Numbered from the stretch's first letter, positions 44,461 to 54,230 are shown. The stretch: 64,000 bases of DNA from PALSA-612 sp963742925 (GCA_963742925.1 CAVUNV010000005.1:186001-250000); one strand, 5' to 3'. Numbers and translations are program-made. Notes: a model not told the origin generated them from the sequence alone.

Positions 44461-45502
44461 TCACGATATCCCACTTCGGCCCGGATTCTCGCGCGGCCAC
44501 CAGGAGGGGATCGAGAACTCCTTCCCGCCGGTGATCCCGGAGGGGCGAAGCAGCAGGATGACGAGCATGACGATCGCGATGCCGACCAGGCTCGTCCCGC
44601 TCGGCGCGGTGATCTTCAGGCCGAGCACGTGGATGCCGATCTGCGAGTTGACGAGCAGGATGTTGAAGAGGCTGATCGTGATCGCGCCGACGACCGCGCC
44701 GAACAGGCTCGAGATCCCGCCGACGACGAGCATCGCCAGGGTGAGGAAGGTGAGGTCGAGGTACACCTGATTCGCGCCGATGCTGCCGAGCAGGTGCACG
44801 TACAGGCCGCCCGCGAAGCCGGACAGGGCGCCCGAGAGCGTGAACGCGAGCAGCCGCTGCCGGTGGATGTCGATCCCCGCCGCACGCGCGGCTGCTGGAT
44901 CCTCGCGCGCCGCCCGCAGCTGGCGACCGAAACGGCTCCGCTGGTAGGTGAACGCGATGACGATGACCGCGACCGCGCCGATCGTCGCCTGCCAGTAGTC
45001 GGTCGTGGCGGGGATCAGCGACTCCACCGTGGCGCCGGGGCCGATGCTGTTCCAGTTGTAGAGGAGGTTGTAGGTGATGCCGAGCACCGCGAGCGTGGCG
45101 ATACCGGCCGCGATCCCGGACAGGCGCATCAGCGGGATCCCGACGGCGAATGCGTAGACGCCGCCGAGCCCGGCGGCGAGCAGCGAGTGACCAGGCGCTC
45201 GAGATCGAGTGATCCCGGAGCAGCGGGAAGAGCGTTGTCATCACGCCCGGTTTCGTGCCGATCGGGATCGTCATCACGCCGGCGGAGAAGGCGCCGACGG
45301 CGACGAAGCTGACCTGACCGAACGAGATCACGCCCGAGTTGCCGACGAACACGTACAGGGCGGCGACGATCGCCACGTACACGATCGCGGTCAGGTACTG
45401 GACCTGGTCGGCCGGGGAGACCCAGAGCCACGAGCAGAGCGCGAGCAGCGCCACGAGCGCCACCGGCCCGAGCAGTTCCTCGACCCCGTGCCTACGGCTC
45501 AT
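44461..45502 (-). CDS. livM: Branched-chain-type ABC permease LivM, one frameshift
   Basis: ATG 45502: LLGPVALVALLALCSWLWVSPADQVQYLTAIVYVAIVAALYVFVGNSGVISFGQVSFVAVGAFSAGVMT, then a slip near 45190, then MRLSGIAAGIATLAVLGITYNLLY, RSRFGRQLRAAREDPAAARAAGIDIHRQRLLAFTLSGALSGFAGGLYVHLLG and LTLAMLVVGGISSLFGAVVGAI. The loop RAAREDPAAARAAGID is the LivM/LivH EAA-like coupling segment. About 347 residues, inner membrane. It overlaps the livH stop (ATGA). Confidence 0.82.
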
Positions 45503-46425
45503 ACGCGCTCCACCGATCCCCGGCCGGCGCGTGCGAACAGGCCCGCCGGGCGCAGGAGCAGGGCGACGATGACGGCGAGGTAGATCACCGACGGCATGTA
45601 GACGTTCGAGGTGAACGGCGTGCCGCCGGAGGAAGGAAGCTCGGCGCCGACGAGCGAGATGGCGAAGCCGATCGCGAAGCCGCCGAGCGTCGCGGAGAGC
45701 GAGCCGGTCGATCCCGCCGGCGACGACGCCGACGAGCACGAAGATCGTCTCGTACGAGGCCGGTCGCTGGGGTGACCGAGGGCGTGCCGATGCTGAGGAT
45801 CGACCGCCGCGATGGCCGCCAGCACTCCCGGACACGGCGACGGCGGCCATGATCACGGTATCGGCCCGGACGCCGAGCAGCCTGGCGGTGCGTGAAGTCC
45901 ATGGACGCCGCCCGCATCTGGAGCCCGATCGTCGTCCGGTTGAGGAGCAGCGCCAGGCCGCCGAGCGACACGATCCCGGCGCCGATGGCGACGAACGACA
46001 CACCAGCGGACGTGCAGCGACCCGATCGTGACCGCCTGGTTGAGCTGCGTCAGCGTTCCGATCGGATCCGCGATCGACTCCCTGCTGGCGGTACGCGTAC
46101 TGGACCAGTGCGGCGTTCTCGAGCAGGAAGGCGAGCGCGAAGGTGGCGACGAGCATCGTCGACGGGTCCGCCGTCCGCAGCGGTCGGAACGCGATCCGCT
46201 CCATCAGGAGCGACGCGCGACGGCGACGGCGACGGCAGCTAGGACGCTGGCGGCGTCGGGCCAGGAGTCGGTGAACGCGAGCGTGTAGGCGGCGACCATG
46301 ATCAGCTGGCCGTAGGCGAAGTTGATGAGGCGGAGCACGCCGAACACGAGCCCGATCCCGACGGCGATCAGCGCGAAGACGGCGCCGAGGCCGACTGCGT
46401 CGATGAGGTTCTGGACGTGGATCAC
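45499..46425 (-). CDS. livH: Branched-chain-type ABC permease LivH, several frameshifts
   Basis: GTG 46425: IHVQNLIDAVGLGAVFALIAVGIGLVFGVLRLINFAYGQLIMVAAYTLAFTDSWP, the classic LivH start. After slips near 46215 come MERIAFRPLRTADPSTMLVATFALAFLLENAALVQYAYR, then further slips between about 46085 and 45715 through the middle, and FAIGFAISLVGAELPSSGGTPFTSNVYMPSVIYLAVIVALLLRPAGLFARAG at the end. About 309 residues. GTGA overlap with livF upstream and ATGA overlap with livM downstream keep the operon order clear despite the broken frame. Confidence 0.76.
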
Positions 46426-47142
46426 GAGGCCAGGTACGCGGCGACGATGCGCTCCGTGTCGTTGGCGTCGGCCGGGGTCAGGGTCATGCGCATCTCGCCG
46501 TTCGTTATCACGTAGGTGCGGTCGGCGAGAGCCACTGTGCGCTGTGCGCGCTGCTCGACAAGCAGCACCGTCACTCCGCGCTCGCGGATCTTGAGGAGCG
46601 CGCCGAAGACGACGTCGACGATCGTCGGGGCAAGCCCCAGCGACGGCTCGTCGAGAAGCAGCACCGACGGGCCTGCCACGAGCGCCCGCGCGATCGCCAG
46701 CTGCTGCTGCTGCCCCCCCGAGAGCACCCCGGCGTGTCGCGCCCGGAACTCGCGCACGACCGGGAACAGCTCCTCGACCCACCGGCGGTCCTCCTCGACG
46801 CCGTCGCGGCCGTCGCGGCCGACGAGCCCGAGGCGCAGGTTTTCCTCGACCGTCAGCTCGGCGAAGATCCTGCGGCCCTCCGGCACGAGCGCGATGCCTG
46901 CCCGGGCGATCGTCTCCGGCTTCCTGCCGACGATCGACGTGCCGGCGAGGCGAATGTCGCCGGACCGGGCCGGATCGAGTCCCGTGATCGCGTGCAGCGT
47001 CGTCGACTTGCCTGCCCCGTTCGGGCCGATCAGGCCGACGATCTCCCCTTCGCCGACGGTGAGGTCGAGCTTCCGCACGGCCGGCACCGATCCGTAGTTA
47101 ACCGAGAGATCGACGAGTTCGAGCGCGGCGGGGCGTGCTCAT
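46422..47142 (-). CDS. livF: Branched-chain-type ABC ATPase LivF
   Basis: ATG 47142 overlaps the livG stop; one base too many in the CCCC run near 47130 separates it from ALELVDLSVNYGSVPAVRKLDL. Walker A GPNGAGKS, Q-loop region GIALVPEGRRIFAELTVEENLRLG, signature LSGGQQQQLAIARAL, Walker B VLLLDEPSLGLAP, H-loop equivalent LLVEQR. About 240 residues, standard LivF length. It energises uptake with LivG, LivH and LivM. Confidence 0.86.
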
Positions 47143-47917
47143 CCGGCCGCCTCGTGGATGGCGCTCTCGCCGAGGTATGCGGCCGTGACGTCGAGGTTCC
47201 CACGGATCTCCTGCGGCGTCCCCTCGGCGAGCGTGCGGCCCTGGTCGAGCACGTGGATTCGGTCGCAGACCTCCATGATCAGCGCCATGTTGTGGTCGAT
47301 CAGCAGGACGCCGGCCTCGTAGTCGTCGCGGACCGAGCGCACGACGGCGGCGAAGTCCGGCACCTCGGCCTCCGGCAGTCCGGCCGCGGGCTCGTCCATG
47401 AGCACGAACCTTGGCGCCGTCGCGAGCGCCCGTGCCACACCGAGCTTGCGCTCGTCGCCGTGAGCAAGAGTGGCGGCCGGCCTGCGAGCGTAAGTAGTCG
47501 AGCCCGAGGAGCTCAAGCAGGCTCGCTGCCCGCCGCCGTGCGACGCGACTGCTCGCTCCCGAGCCCGAGCGCCGCCACCTCGACGTTCTCCCGCACGGAC
47601 AGCGAGCCGAACGAGCGGCTGTGCTGGAATGTGCGGGCGAGCCCCGCCCGTCCGCGGCGGTGCGGGCTCCACGAGGTGATCAGCTCGTCGGCGAGTGCGA
47701 CCGAGCCCGAGGTTGGGAAGTCGAAGCCGGTGATCAGGTTGACGAGCGTCGTCTTGCCGGCGCCGTTCGGGCCGATCAGCCCGACGACCTCGTGACGGTG
47801 GAGCTCGAGGTCGACGCCGCGCAGCGCGTGGATGCCCTCGAAGGCGCGCGAAACGCCGGTGGCCCGGAGACTGCCTCCGGGCCACCGGCTCGCCTCACGC
47901 GAGACGTCGTCCGTCAA
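47139..47917 (-). CDS. livG: Branched-chain-type ABC ATPase LivG, frameshifts in the helical domain
   Basis: TTG 47917: LRATGVSRAFEGIHALRGVDLELHRHEVVGLIGPNGAGKTTLVNLITGFDFPTSGSV, Q-loop LARTFQHSRSFGSLSVRENVEVAALG. Slips between about 47530 and 47470 separate this from LLELLGLDY and the signature ATLAHGDERKLGVARAL, Walker B FVLMDEPAAGLPEAE, H-loop VLLIDHNM and GTPQEIRGNLDVTAAYLGE. About 258 residues. It begins 6 bp after the binding-protein stop. Confidence 0.82.
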
Positions 47918-47923
47918 CGTCGC

Positions 47924-49124
47924 TCAGAGAGTGCCCAGCTTCTTCGCCGTGTACAGCTGGACGAACTTCGGCTTCGAGTTCTGCACCTGCATCACACGAT
48001 AGGCACGGCCGAAGACGCTGTGCAGCTTCGGCGAGAAGCTCACCTTGCCCGAGATCGTGGGCAGGTTCTTGAACCGTTCCATGATCGCGGCCAGCACGCT
48101 GCCCTTGGTCGAGCCCTTCGCCAGCTTGATCGCGGCGGCGACGCCGTCGATCGCGGCGGCGCCCGTGACGAAACCGCCTGTCGCAGGCGGCTGGTGGATC
48201 GCCGTCATTTGCTTGATCAGCGTCTTCACCGCCGGGTTCGGGTCGTCGCCGAACGCGGAGGCGTACGTGACGTACCAGTAGTTCGAGACGGCCGGGCTCT
48301 TCGGGTACCAGAACGTCCCGTCGCCGGCCCACGAGTTCATGATCGGCGTGTTGTTGTTCAGGCTGCGGAGTCCGGCCACGAACGCGGGCCAGTCCGGCGG
48401 GAACCCGTCGCTGATCGCGATCATCGCGGCCTTGTGCGCGTTCACGCGGCTGACGACGCCCTGAACCTGGTTCTGGAAGGACGTGTAGCTCTCCGTGTCG
48501 ACGATCGAGCCGCCGAGCTGCTTGAAACGCGACGTGAACGCCTGGATGACGTTCCTGAAGTAGACGAGCAGGTTGTTGGTGACCGTGATTGCCGTCTTCC
48601 AGTGCTTGACGTTGTAGGCGTACTCGGCCATCGCCGCACCCTCGTCCTGCGCCACGTTCCCGTAGCTGAACGCGAGCTTGCCGGCGGCGCCGAAGCGCTT
48701 CGGGCCCATCTGGTCGGTGCCGATGCACGGCGCGATCGTGAGCATCCCCTTGCTCAGGAACTCCTGGATCGCCGCCGTGGCGAAGTCGACGTCGCAGGTG
48801 ACCATGCCGACCACGGCGCCCTTCGAGACGACGTTGTCGACGCAGGACTTCGACACGTCCGGCTTCGAGTTCTGCGTATCGCACGAGATGACCTCGAGCT
48901 TGCGGCCGAGCACTCCGCCGTGCGCATTGATCTTCTTGGCCTCCAGCCGTGCCGCGGTCAGCGCCGGGTTGTCGAACGGTGCCATCTGGCCGCTCAGGTC
49001 GGCGGCGAAGCCAACGATGATCGGTGACTGCGGATTTCGCCCCGGACGCAGTCGTGACGCCGATTGCCGCGAGTGCGACGAGTACGAGCACACCGCCGAG
49101 CCCCCACCTCTTCGTACCTCTCAT
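47924..49124 (-). CDS. LivK-type periplasmic binding protein, one frameshift
   Basis: ATG 49124 behind GGGAGGG; signal peptide MRGTKRWGLGGVLVLVALAAIGVTTASGA. One slip near 49030 leads to SPIIVGFAADLSGQMAPFDNPALTAARLEAKKINAHGGVLGRKLEVISCDTQN, the receptor-family ligand-binding region. YNVKHWKTAITVTNNLLVYFRNVIQAFTSRF, NSWAGDGTFWYPKSPAVSNYWYVTYAS and GFVTGAAAIDGVAAAIK follow. About 400 residues. With LivG/F/H/M it forms a complete type I importer. The ligand is not given by sequence; the co-transcribed LLM enzyme suggests an oxidisable organic compound rather than leucine. Confidence 0.84.
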
Positions 49125-49992
49125 GCTGCCCTCCCTTTCCTGTTGCTGGACATTTCCAACTCCACGAACGACGTGCGGCCGAGCCGGGCGAGCTCCCCGG
49201 CCGGCAACTTCCACAGCGAGTCCTCGAAGTCGTCTCCGAACGTCCCGTCGTCGGAGAAGACCTCGAGGTCGTAACAGCCGCCCAGCCCGTGCTCTCGACG
49301 GCGTCCAGCACCGGCGCGAGGTCGATGACGCCGTCTCCGGGTAGGGCGCGATCGCACCAGCTTCGCGTCGGGCTGCGCCAGTCGTTGACCTGGACGGCGA
49401 CGAAGCGGTCGCCGTACCGCTCGATCTCACTCGCCAGGTCCGGCGTGTCCCAGAGGTGCCAGGTGTCGAAGACGAAGCCGACGTTCGCACCCGCCTCGTC
49501 GACGAGCGCCGCCGCGTCGCCGAGCGTGGTCACGAGCGTCCAGTCCTCCTGCTCGTAGCTCGACATCGGCTCGAGCCCGACGGGAATACCGAGCCGGTCC
49601 GACTCGTCGGCGAGCGCCCGCAGGCCGTCGATCACGATCGCCCGGGCCTCTGCCTCGCCGAGCTCGCCGGCCGGTCCGGTCGGACAGACGAACGCGCTCG
49701 GCTCGAAGGCAGCCAGCCGGCGCATGCCGGCGATCATGGCCTCGAGTCGCTCCTCCGGGCGCTCGGGCCCGGGGAACTTCGGAAGCGGCAGGATCGAGGG
49801 CACGGCCGGAACCGCTGCACTCGCCTCCAGTCCGCTGGCCCGGAACGCCTCGAGCTGCTCGGCCTCGCGTCCCTCGACGAGCTTCAGCTCGCAGATCGAG
49901 ATGCCCTCCACCTCCGCGGCGCGGTAGGCGGCCAGGTCGTCCTCGAAGCTCGCCTCGAGCGTCGAGAACGCGCAGATCGCGAACCTACGCAA
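49121..49992 (-). CDS. Sugar-phosphate isomerase/epimerase-like TIM-barrel protein, one frameshift
   Basis: MRRFAICAFSTLEASFEDDLAAYRAAEVEGISICELKLVEG starts an AP-endonuclease-2-type barrel. Metal-site features are GLEPMSSYEQEDWTLV (Glu), NVGFVFDTWHLWDTPDL (Asp/His), AVQVNDWR and LPGDGVIDLAPVLDAVE. A slip near 49285 joins these to GCYDLEVFSDDGTFGDDFEDSLWKLPAGELARLGRTSFVELE. About 290 residues. It overlaps both neighbours (8 bp with the LLM gene, ATGA with the binding protein), so it acts on the imported or oxidised compound; exact reaction unknown. Confidence 0.78.
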
Positions 49993-51064
49993 CCGCCGCC
50001 TCCCGGTCTGCCGACCTGAAGTGCGGCATGACGCTGTCCGCGAACAGCTCCTGCGCCTTGATCGCCTGCCAGTGGGCGAAGCCGCCCGGGTTGACCGTGA
50101 TCGAGACCTCGGTCAGCCCCTCGCAGACGTCGCGCACGGCCTCGATCCGCTCGATCACGTCACTCGGCGTGCCGACCCAGACGATGTCGCCGTCGATCAT
50201 CTCCTCGAAGGGCGTCTCCGCGAGCTGCTCGAGGATGCCCGAGGCGTAGAAGCCGTACCCGGCCGCCTCGAGGTCCTCGAGCGGCGGCAGCCTGTCGCCG
50301 CTCGTCAGCGGCGACGCGTTGCCGGCCAGGAAGCCCTTCATGCCGCGCTCGGCCTCGCGTCTCGCGGTGTCGCGGTCCTCGTCGATGTAGCAGGCGTGGA
50401 TCCAGACGATGTCAGGCTCGGTGCCGTGCTCGGCGCACTTGGCGCGGTAGAGGTCGAGCTGGTCCTTCAGCGCGGCATACGGGAGGAGCGGCGGCACCAC
50501 GACGGCCCAGCCGTTCTCGGCCGCCAGCTCGTAGGTGCGGTCGCTCGTGCCGCCGAGGAAGACGCGGAACGCGTGCTCGGGACGCGGCCAGATGTGCGAG
50601 TCGTCGATCTTGTAGTACGTGCCGTCGTAGTCGAAGCGCTCGTTCCGCAGCGCCTCGAACAGGATCTCGAGCGACTCCTCGTAGCGGTCGCGCGTCTCCC
50701 GGATCGGGACGCCGGCCTTGGCCGGGACCCAGCCGTGCCCGCGGAGCGCGCCGAACTCGTAGCGGCCGTCGAAGAGGATGCCCGCCATCGCGATCTGCGA
50801 GGCCAGGACGGTCGGGTTGTGGTACGGCAGCACGTGCCCGAGCGTGCGGAACGTGATCTGCTTCGTCCGGGCGGCACACTCGCCCCAGAATGCGAACGGG
50901 TTGGCGGAGATCGAGAACTTCGGGAAGAAGAAGTGCTCGATCACGGCGTAGGCGTCGTAGCCGAGCCGGTCGGCGTGCACGACCTGCTCGATCACCTCGT
51001 CGTAGGCCCGCTTCACGGGCTTGTCGCCCCAGTACTGGATCTCCGAGTAGATCGAGAACTTCAT
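49985..51064 (-). CDS. LLM-class flavin-dependent monooxygenase-like protein
   Basis: 359 residues from ATG 51064, AAGGAG upstream. MKFSIYSEIQYWGDKPVKRAYDEVIEQVVHADRLGYDAYAVIEHFFFPKFSISANPFAFWGECAARTKQITFRTLGHVLPYHNPTVLASQIAMAG is a bacterial-luciferase-like start; GRYEFGALRGHGWVP and RVFLGGTSDRTYELAAENGW follow. First gene of the LLM-isomerase-liv operon, with the 16-bp GntR-linked motif 37-52 bp upstream. The flavin reductase beside the GntR gene may supply its reduced flavin. Confidence 0.85.
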   Translation of the reverse strand: MKFSIYSEIQYWGDKPVKRAYDEVIEQVVHADRLGYDAYAVIEHFFFPKFSISANPFAFWGECAARTKQITFRTLGHVLPYHNPTVLASQIAMAGILFDGRYEFGALRGHGWVPAKAGVPIRETRDRYEESLEILFEALRNERFDYDGTYYKIDDSHIWPRPEHAFRVFLGGTSDRTYELAAENGWAVVVPPLLPYAALKDQLDLYRAKCAEHGTEPDIVWIHACYIDEDRDTARREAERGMKGFLAGNASPLTSGDRLPPLEDLEAAGYGFYASGILEQLAETPFEEMIDGDIVWVGTPSDVIERIEAVRDVCEGLTEVSITVNPGGFAHWQAIKAQELFADSVMPHFRSADREAAVA

Positions 51065-51100
51065 CACACGCTCCTTCCGTCACCCGACTCTGACCGGATC

Positions 51101-51116
51101 TTGATCATGTGTCAAA
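51101..51116. promoter_or_regulatory. Putative GntR operator upstream of the LLM-liv operon
   Basis: TTGATCATGTGTCAAA, identical over 16 bases to 54215-54230 in front of the GntR gene. Its arms TTGA/TCAA are symmetric around TCATGTG. It lies 37-52 bp before the LLM start codon, where a repressor would block transcription, and overlaps the 3' end of the CrtI-like gene. Exact duplication is seen; binding is inferred. Confidence 0.7.
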
Positions 51117-52755
51117 AACCTTCCGCGTCGCTTCCGAGGTGCCGGCCGATGCCGGCCAGCGCGCGCCGGGCCGGATTCTGCCGCAGCAGGTCGTGCGCGA
51201 CCATGGTGCCTGAGCCTGCGCCGAGGCCCGGGCCCGGATGTGTGCTCGCGCCGATGTGGTAGAGACCGGCGACCGGAGTGCGGTGGCCGGGGAGCGACGG
51301 CCGCGGCCGCCAGATCAGGTTCTGGTCGAGCGCGCAGGAGCCGGAGTAGATGTCCCCGCCGGGCATGTTGACGTTCGCGTCGGCGATGTCGGCCGGCGAC
51401 AGCGCGACGCGCCGGAGCAGCGCCGACTCGAGGTTCGGCACGTGCTTTGCGATCCGGGCCTGGATGCGGTCTGCGTAGCGCTCTCTGAGCTCGGCGGTCC
51501 AGGTGCCGTCGCCTACGTCGATCTCACCGGCCGCGTCGCCCTTCGGCCGCGAGGGCAGCTCCTGCAGCTGGATCCAGAGGATCGACTTGCCCTCGGGCGC
51601 GCGTGACGGGTCGACGGCGAGCGGCTGGCCGACGACGACGGTCGCCTCTGCCGGGAGCAGGCCACGCTCGGCCTCGTTGACCGCGCGCGAGACGCCGTCG
51701 AGGCCGGGTGTCAGGTGCACGATGGCGGTGCCGGCGAGCCGTTCGTCGCCCTCCCAGCGCGGCGGCTCGTCGAGCGCGAAGTGGATCTGCATCTCGCCGC
51801 GGCCGTACCGGAAGCGCCGAGCCGCGGCTGCAGAGCGTGGCGCCTCCGACTCGGAGAGCAGGCGGCCGTAGAGCTGCGTGGGAGTGACGTTGGCCACGAC
51901 CTGCGCTGCGGTGACGGTCGCACCGTCCGCGAGGCGCACGCCCGTCGCGCGGCCGTCCTCGACCAGGACGCGCTCGACCTCCTGCCCGGTCTCCAGCTCG
52001 CCGCCGGCCGCGCGGACGATTCCGGCCAGCGCCTCGACGAGCTTGACGCCGCCGCCCTTCGGCACGGGCATCCCACCCAGCTCGACTGCGACGGCGATCA
52101 CCTGGGTCATGAACCCCGACACGGCGGCATCCGGCCCGAGCCCCGTGTGCAGCACCCACGGCGCCAGCAGGCCGTGCGTCCGCGGCGACGCGAACGTCTC
52201 CGTCAGCCAGTCGCGCGCGCTCACGAGCACGTTGCCCGTGAAGTCGACGAGCCCGCGGCGCCCGAGCCGCCGATATGCCTTGAACGCGAGTCGTGCGCCC
52301 CGCGATGACCAGAGCTCGGTCGTCAGCACCCCGAAGGAGAGGTCGGCGTTCGGCATGAAGCCCTGCACGACCCGGCTCCACGCCTCCCCGTCTCCGGGCG
52401 CGAGCCTCTCGAGCTCCTCGGCGTTGCGCTCGTGCGACGTGGTCAGGAACGCGGCCTCGCCGTCCGGGGTGAGCGACGCGGTCGGTAGCTCGGTGTTCAG
52501 GTACTCGAGGCCGCGCGCATGGAGGTCGTCGGCGAGCTCCGCGTACGCGGCCGAGCCGACGAACAGCGGATGCCACGAGGCGAACACCTCGTGCACGAAG
52601 CCCGGCTCGGTGATCTCCGCCGTCCGCACGGCGCCGCCCAGCCAGTCGTTCCGCTCCAGCACGAGCACGCGCCTGCCGCCGCGCGCGAGCAGCGCAGCGC
52701 CGGCCAGCGAGTTGATGCCGCTGCCGATGAAGACCGCGTCCCAGCGCTCGCTCAT
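51112..52755 (-). CDS. CrtI/PYROXD2-like FAD-dependent oxidoreductase
   Basis: 547 residues. AVFIGSGINSLAGAALLARGGRRVLVLERNDWLGGAVRTAEITEPGFVHEVFASWHP is the FAD-binding start of phytoene-desaturase-like proteins; GGVKLVEALAGIVRAAGGELETGQEVERVLVEDGRATGVRLADG and the C-terminal GLYHIGASTHPGPGLGAGSGTMVAHDLL close the FAD fold. No carotenoid genes are near. The 3' end overlaps the 51101 operator. It lies between the flavin reductase and the LLM operon on the same strand and may share their control. Confidence 0.84.
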   Translation of the reverse strand: MSERWDAVFIGSGINSLAGAALLARGGRRVLVLERNDWLGGAVRTAEITEPGFVHEVFASWHPLFVGSAAYAELADDLHARGLEYLNTELPTASLTPDGEAAFLTTSHERNAEELERLAPGDGEAWSRVVQGFMPNADLSFGVLTTELWSSRGARLAFKAYRRLGRRGLVDFTGNVLVSARDWLTETFASPRTHGLLAPWVLHTGLGPDAAVSGFMTQVIAVAVELGGMPVPKGGGVKLVEALAGIVRAAGGELETGQEVERVLVEDGRATGVRLADGATVTAAQVVANVTPTQLYGRLLSESEAPRSAAAARRFRYGRGEMQIHFALDEPPRWEGDERLAGTAIVHLTPGLDGVSRAVNEAERGLLPAEATVVVGQPLAVDPSRAPEGKSILWIQLQELPSRPKGDAAGEIDVGDGTWTAELRERYADRIQARIAKHVPNLESALLRRVALSPADIADANVNMPGGDIYSGSCALDQNLIWRPRPSLPGHRTPVAGLYHIGASTHPGPGLGAGSGTMVAHDLLRQNPARRALAGIGRHLGSDAEGF

Positions 52756-52861
52756 GGCTCGGTTTCCTGAGCCGCTGCTGGTTGTGCGGGGCCGGAGGTC
52801 ACAATGTAAGAAACACGGGGCCGGAGAGCACCGTGCGACCAGCAGCGGCAGGCGGGGGCGT

Positions 52862-52880
52862 AGCCCGGCTTTGCCGGGCT
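52862..52880. terminator. GC-rich hairpin in the gap upstream of the CrtI-like gene
   Basis: AGCCCGGC (52862-52869), loop TTT, GCCGGGCT (52873-52880), perfect 8-bp stem, 30-48 bp past the flavin reductase stop on the minus strand. No T tract follows. The 154-bp gap 52756-52909 otherwise shows no gene. It could terminate the GntR-flavin reductase transcript, which would give the CrtI-like gene its own promoter. Confidence 0.5.
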
Positions 52881-52909
52881 GGAGCCGCCGCCGGTCAGGG
52901 AAGCGAGGC

Positions 52910-53509
52910 TCACTCGACCGCCTCGCCGAGCGCGTGGAAGGTGCGGTTGAAGTAGAGCAGCGGGCCGGGCTCCTCGAGCTCGTCGGGAGGGACGCTCACC
53001 GCGTGCTCGACGTCGCCGATCACGAGCACGTGGTCGGCGATGGGGAAGGTGTGGTCGACCGAGCAGTCGAGGTGCGCGAGCGCGCCGGCGATCATCGTCA
53101 CGGTCCCGTCGCGGCTCTCGGAGAACGCGTCGACCTCCTTGGGGCCGCCGGGCACGGCGCCCAGCTCGGCGAGCGGCTTCTGGCCGACGCGGAGGATCGA
53201 CAGGCCGAACCGTCCCGTCTCGAGCACGGCGGGCAGGCAGCTCGCCGTCTCGGCCAGTGAGATCAGTACGCGGGGCGGGCTCGCCGAGATCGAGCAGCAG
53301 GCGCTGATCGTCAGTCCGTACAGCTGCTCGCCGCGCCTCGCCGTGACCATGACGACTCCGCCCGCGAGCACGCGCATCGCCGCCTTGAACGCCTCGGCAT
53401 CGACCGCGGCCGGCGGCTCGGGCGCCGCCTCGAAGGCGCTGTCCGCCTCGATCCGGCCGCGGCGCAGGAACCGTGTCAGATCACCCGAGATGTCACCGAA
53501 GTCAGACAT
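52910..53509 (-). CDS. Flavin reductase domain protein (two-component monooxygenase partner)
   Basis: 199 residues from ATG 53509. The flavin-reductase-like split barrel is visible as AFKAAMRVLAGGVVMVTARRGEQLYGLTISACCSISASPPRVLISLAETASCL, RFGLSILRVGQKPLAELG and DHVLVIGDVEHAVSVPPDELEEPGPLLYFNRTFHAL. These enzymes use NAD(P)H to reduce FMN/FAD for a separate oxygenase. An 8-bp overlap with the GntR gene makes it part of the regulator's transcript; the LLM protein at 49985 is the likely partner. Confidence 0.85.
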   Translation of the reverse strand: MSDFGDISGDLTRFLRRGRIEADSAFEAAPEPPAAVDAEAFKAAMRVLAGGVVMVTARRGEQLYGLTISACCSISASPPRVLISLAETASCLPAVLETGRFGLSILRVGQKPLAELGAVPGGPKEVDAFSESRDGTVTMIAGALAHLDCSVDHTFPIADHVLVIGDVEHAVSVPPDELEEPGPLLYFNRTFHALGEAVE

Positions 53510-54194
53510 CGCCGAACAGGTCCTCCGATCCCATCCGGCGCGCGACCAGGTTGGCGGTGGCCGCAAGATGACGCGTCAGCTCCGCTGCCGCGCGCTCGGG
53601 GTCGTGCTGCACGCACGCATCGAGGATCCGCTCGTGCTCGCGCTCGACCTCGCGGATGCTGCTGCTCTGGAGTGACATCGAGCGGTAGCGCTCGCAGTTC
53701 TCCCACGCCGGCCGGATCAGGCGCAGCAGCCACTCGGAGCCCGAGGCGGCGTAGAGCGTGAAGTGGAAGGCGGTGTGGGCGGCGCGAGCCGGACGCAGCT
53801 CGCCCCGCTCACGAGCCTGCGCGTACTCGACGAGATGCGTGCGCGCCGCATCGGCGTCGCGGTCGGTGAAGCGTCCGGCCCCCCGGCGGACGGCCAGCGG
53901 CTCCAGCACGAGCCTGACCTCGTACGTGTCCCGCAGGTCGTCGAGCGCCAGCTCGCTGACGCGCGCGCCGCGGTGCGGCACATGCACGGCCAGGCCCAAA
54001 GTCTCGAGCCGCCGCACGGCTTCGCGGACCGGCGAGATGCTCATCCCGAGCCGGGCGGCGAGCTCCTCGAGGCGGAGCGGCGATCCCGGCGCCAGCTCGC
54101 CGGACAGGATCGAGTCCTGGAGCTCGGCGAGCGCTGCCTCGGCCATCGTCGGGTGTCGCGTCCGTTCGAGCGCCGGGCTTGCCTGCAACGTCAC
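53502..54194 (-). CDS. GntR-family regulator, FCD (FadR-like) subgroup
   Basis: 230 residues from GTG 54194. Winged helix TMAEAALAELQDSILSGELAPGSPLRLEELAARLGMSISPVREAVRRLETLGLAVHVPHRGARVSELALDDLRDTYEVRLVLEPLAVRR, then an all-helical FCD domain with metal-ligand type residues (AHTAFHFTLYAASGS, EREHERILDACVQHDPERAAAELTRHL). Such proteins are mostly repressors released by an organic acid. The palindromic TTTGATCATGTGTCAAA 20 bp upstream suggests autoregulation, and the same site precedes the LLM operon. Confidence 0.88.
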   Translation of the reverse strand: MTLQASPALERTRHPTMAEAALAELQDSILSGELAPGSPLRLEELAARLGMSISPVREAVRRLETLGLAVHVPHRGARVSELALDDLRDTYEVRLVLEPLAVRRGAGRFTDRDADAARTHLVEYAQARERGELRPARAAHTAFHFTLYAASGSEWLLRLIRPAWENCERYRSMSLQSSSIREVEREHERILDACVQHDPERAAAELTRHLAATANLVARRMGSEDLFGDV

Positions 54195-54213
54195 GGCGCG
54201 ATCGTCTCGCGCC

Positions 54214-54230
54214 TTTGATCATGTGTCAAA
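54214..54230. promoter_or_regulatory. Putative GntR autoregulatory operator
   Basis: TTTGATCATGTGTCAAA with 5-bp arms TTTGA/TCAAA, 20-36 bp before the GntR start codon on the minus strand. Sixteen bases recur exactly at 51101-51116. Position and duplication support an operator of the adjacent regulator; not tested. Confidence 0.7.
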
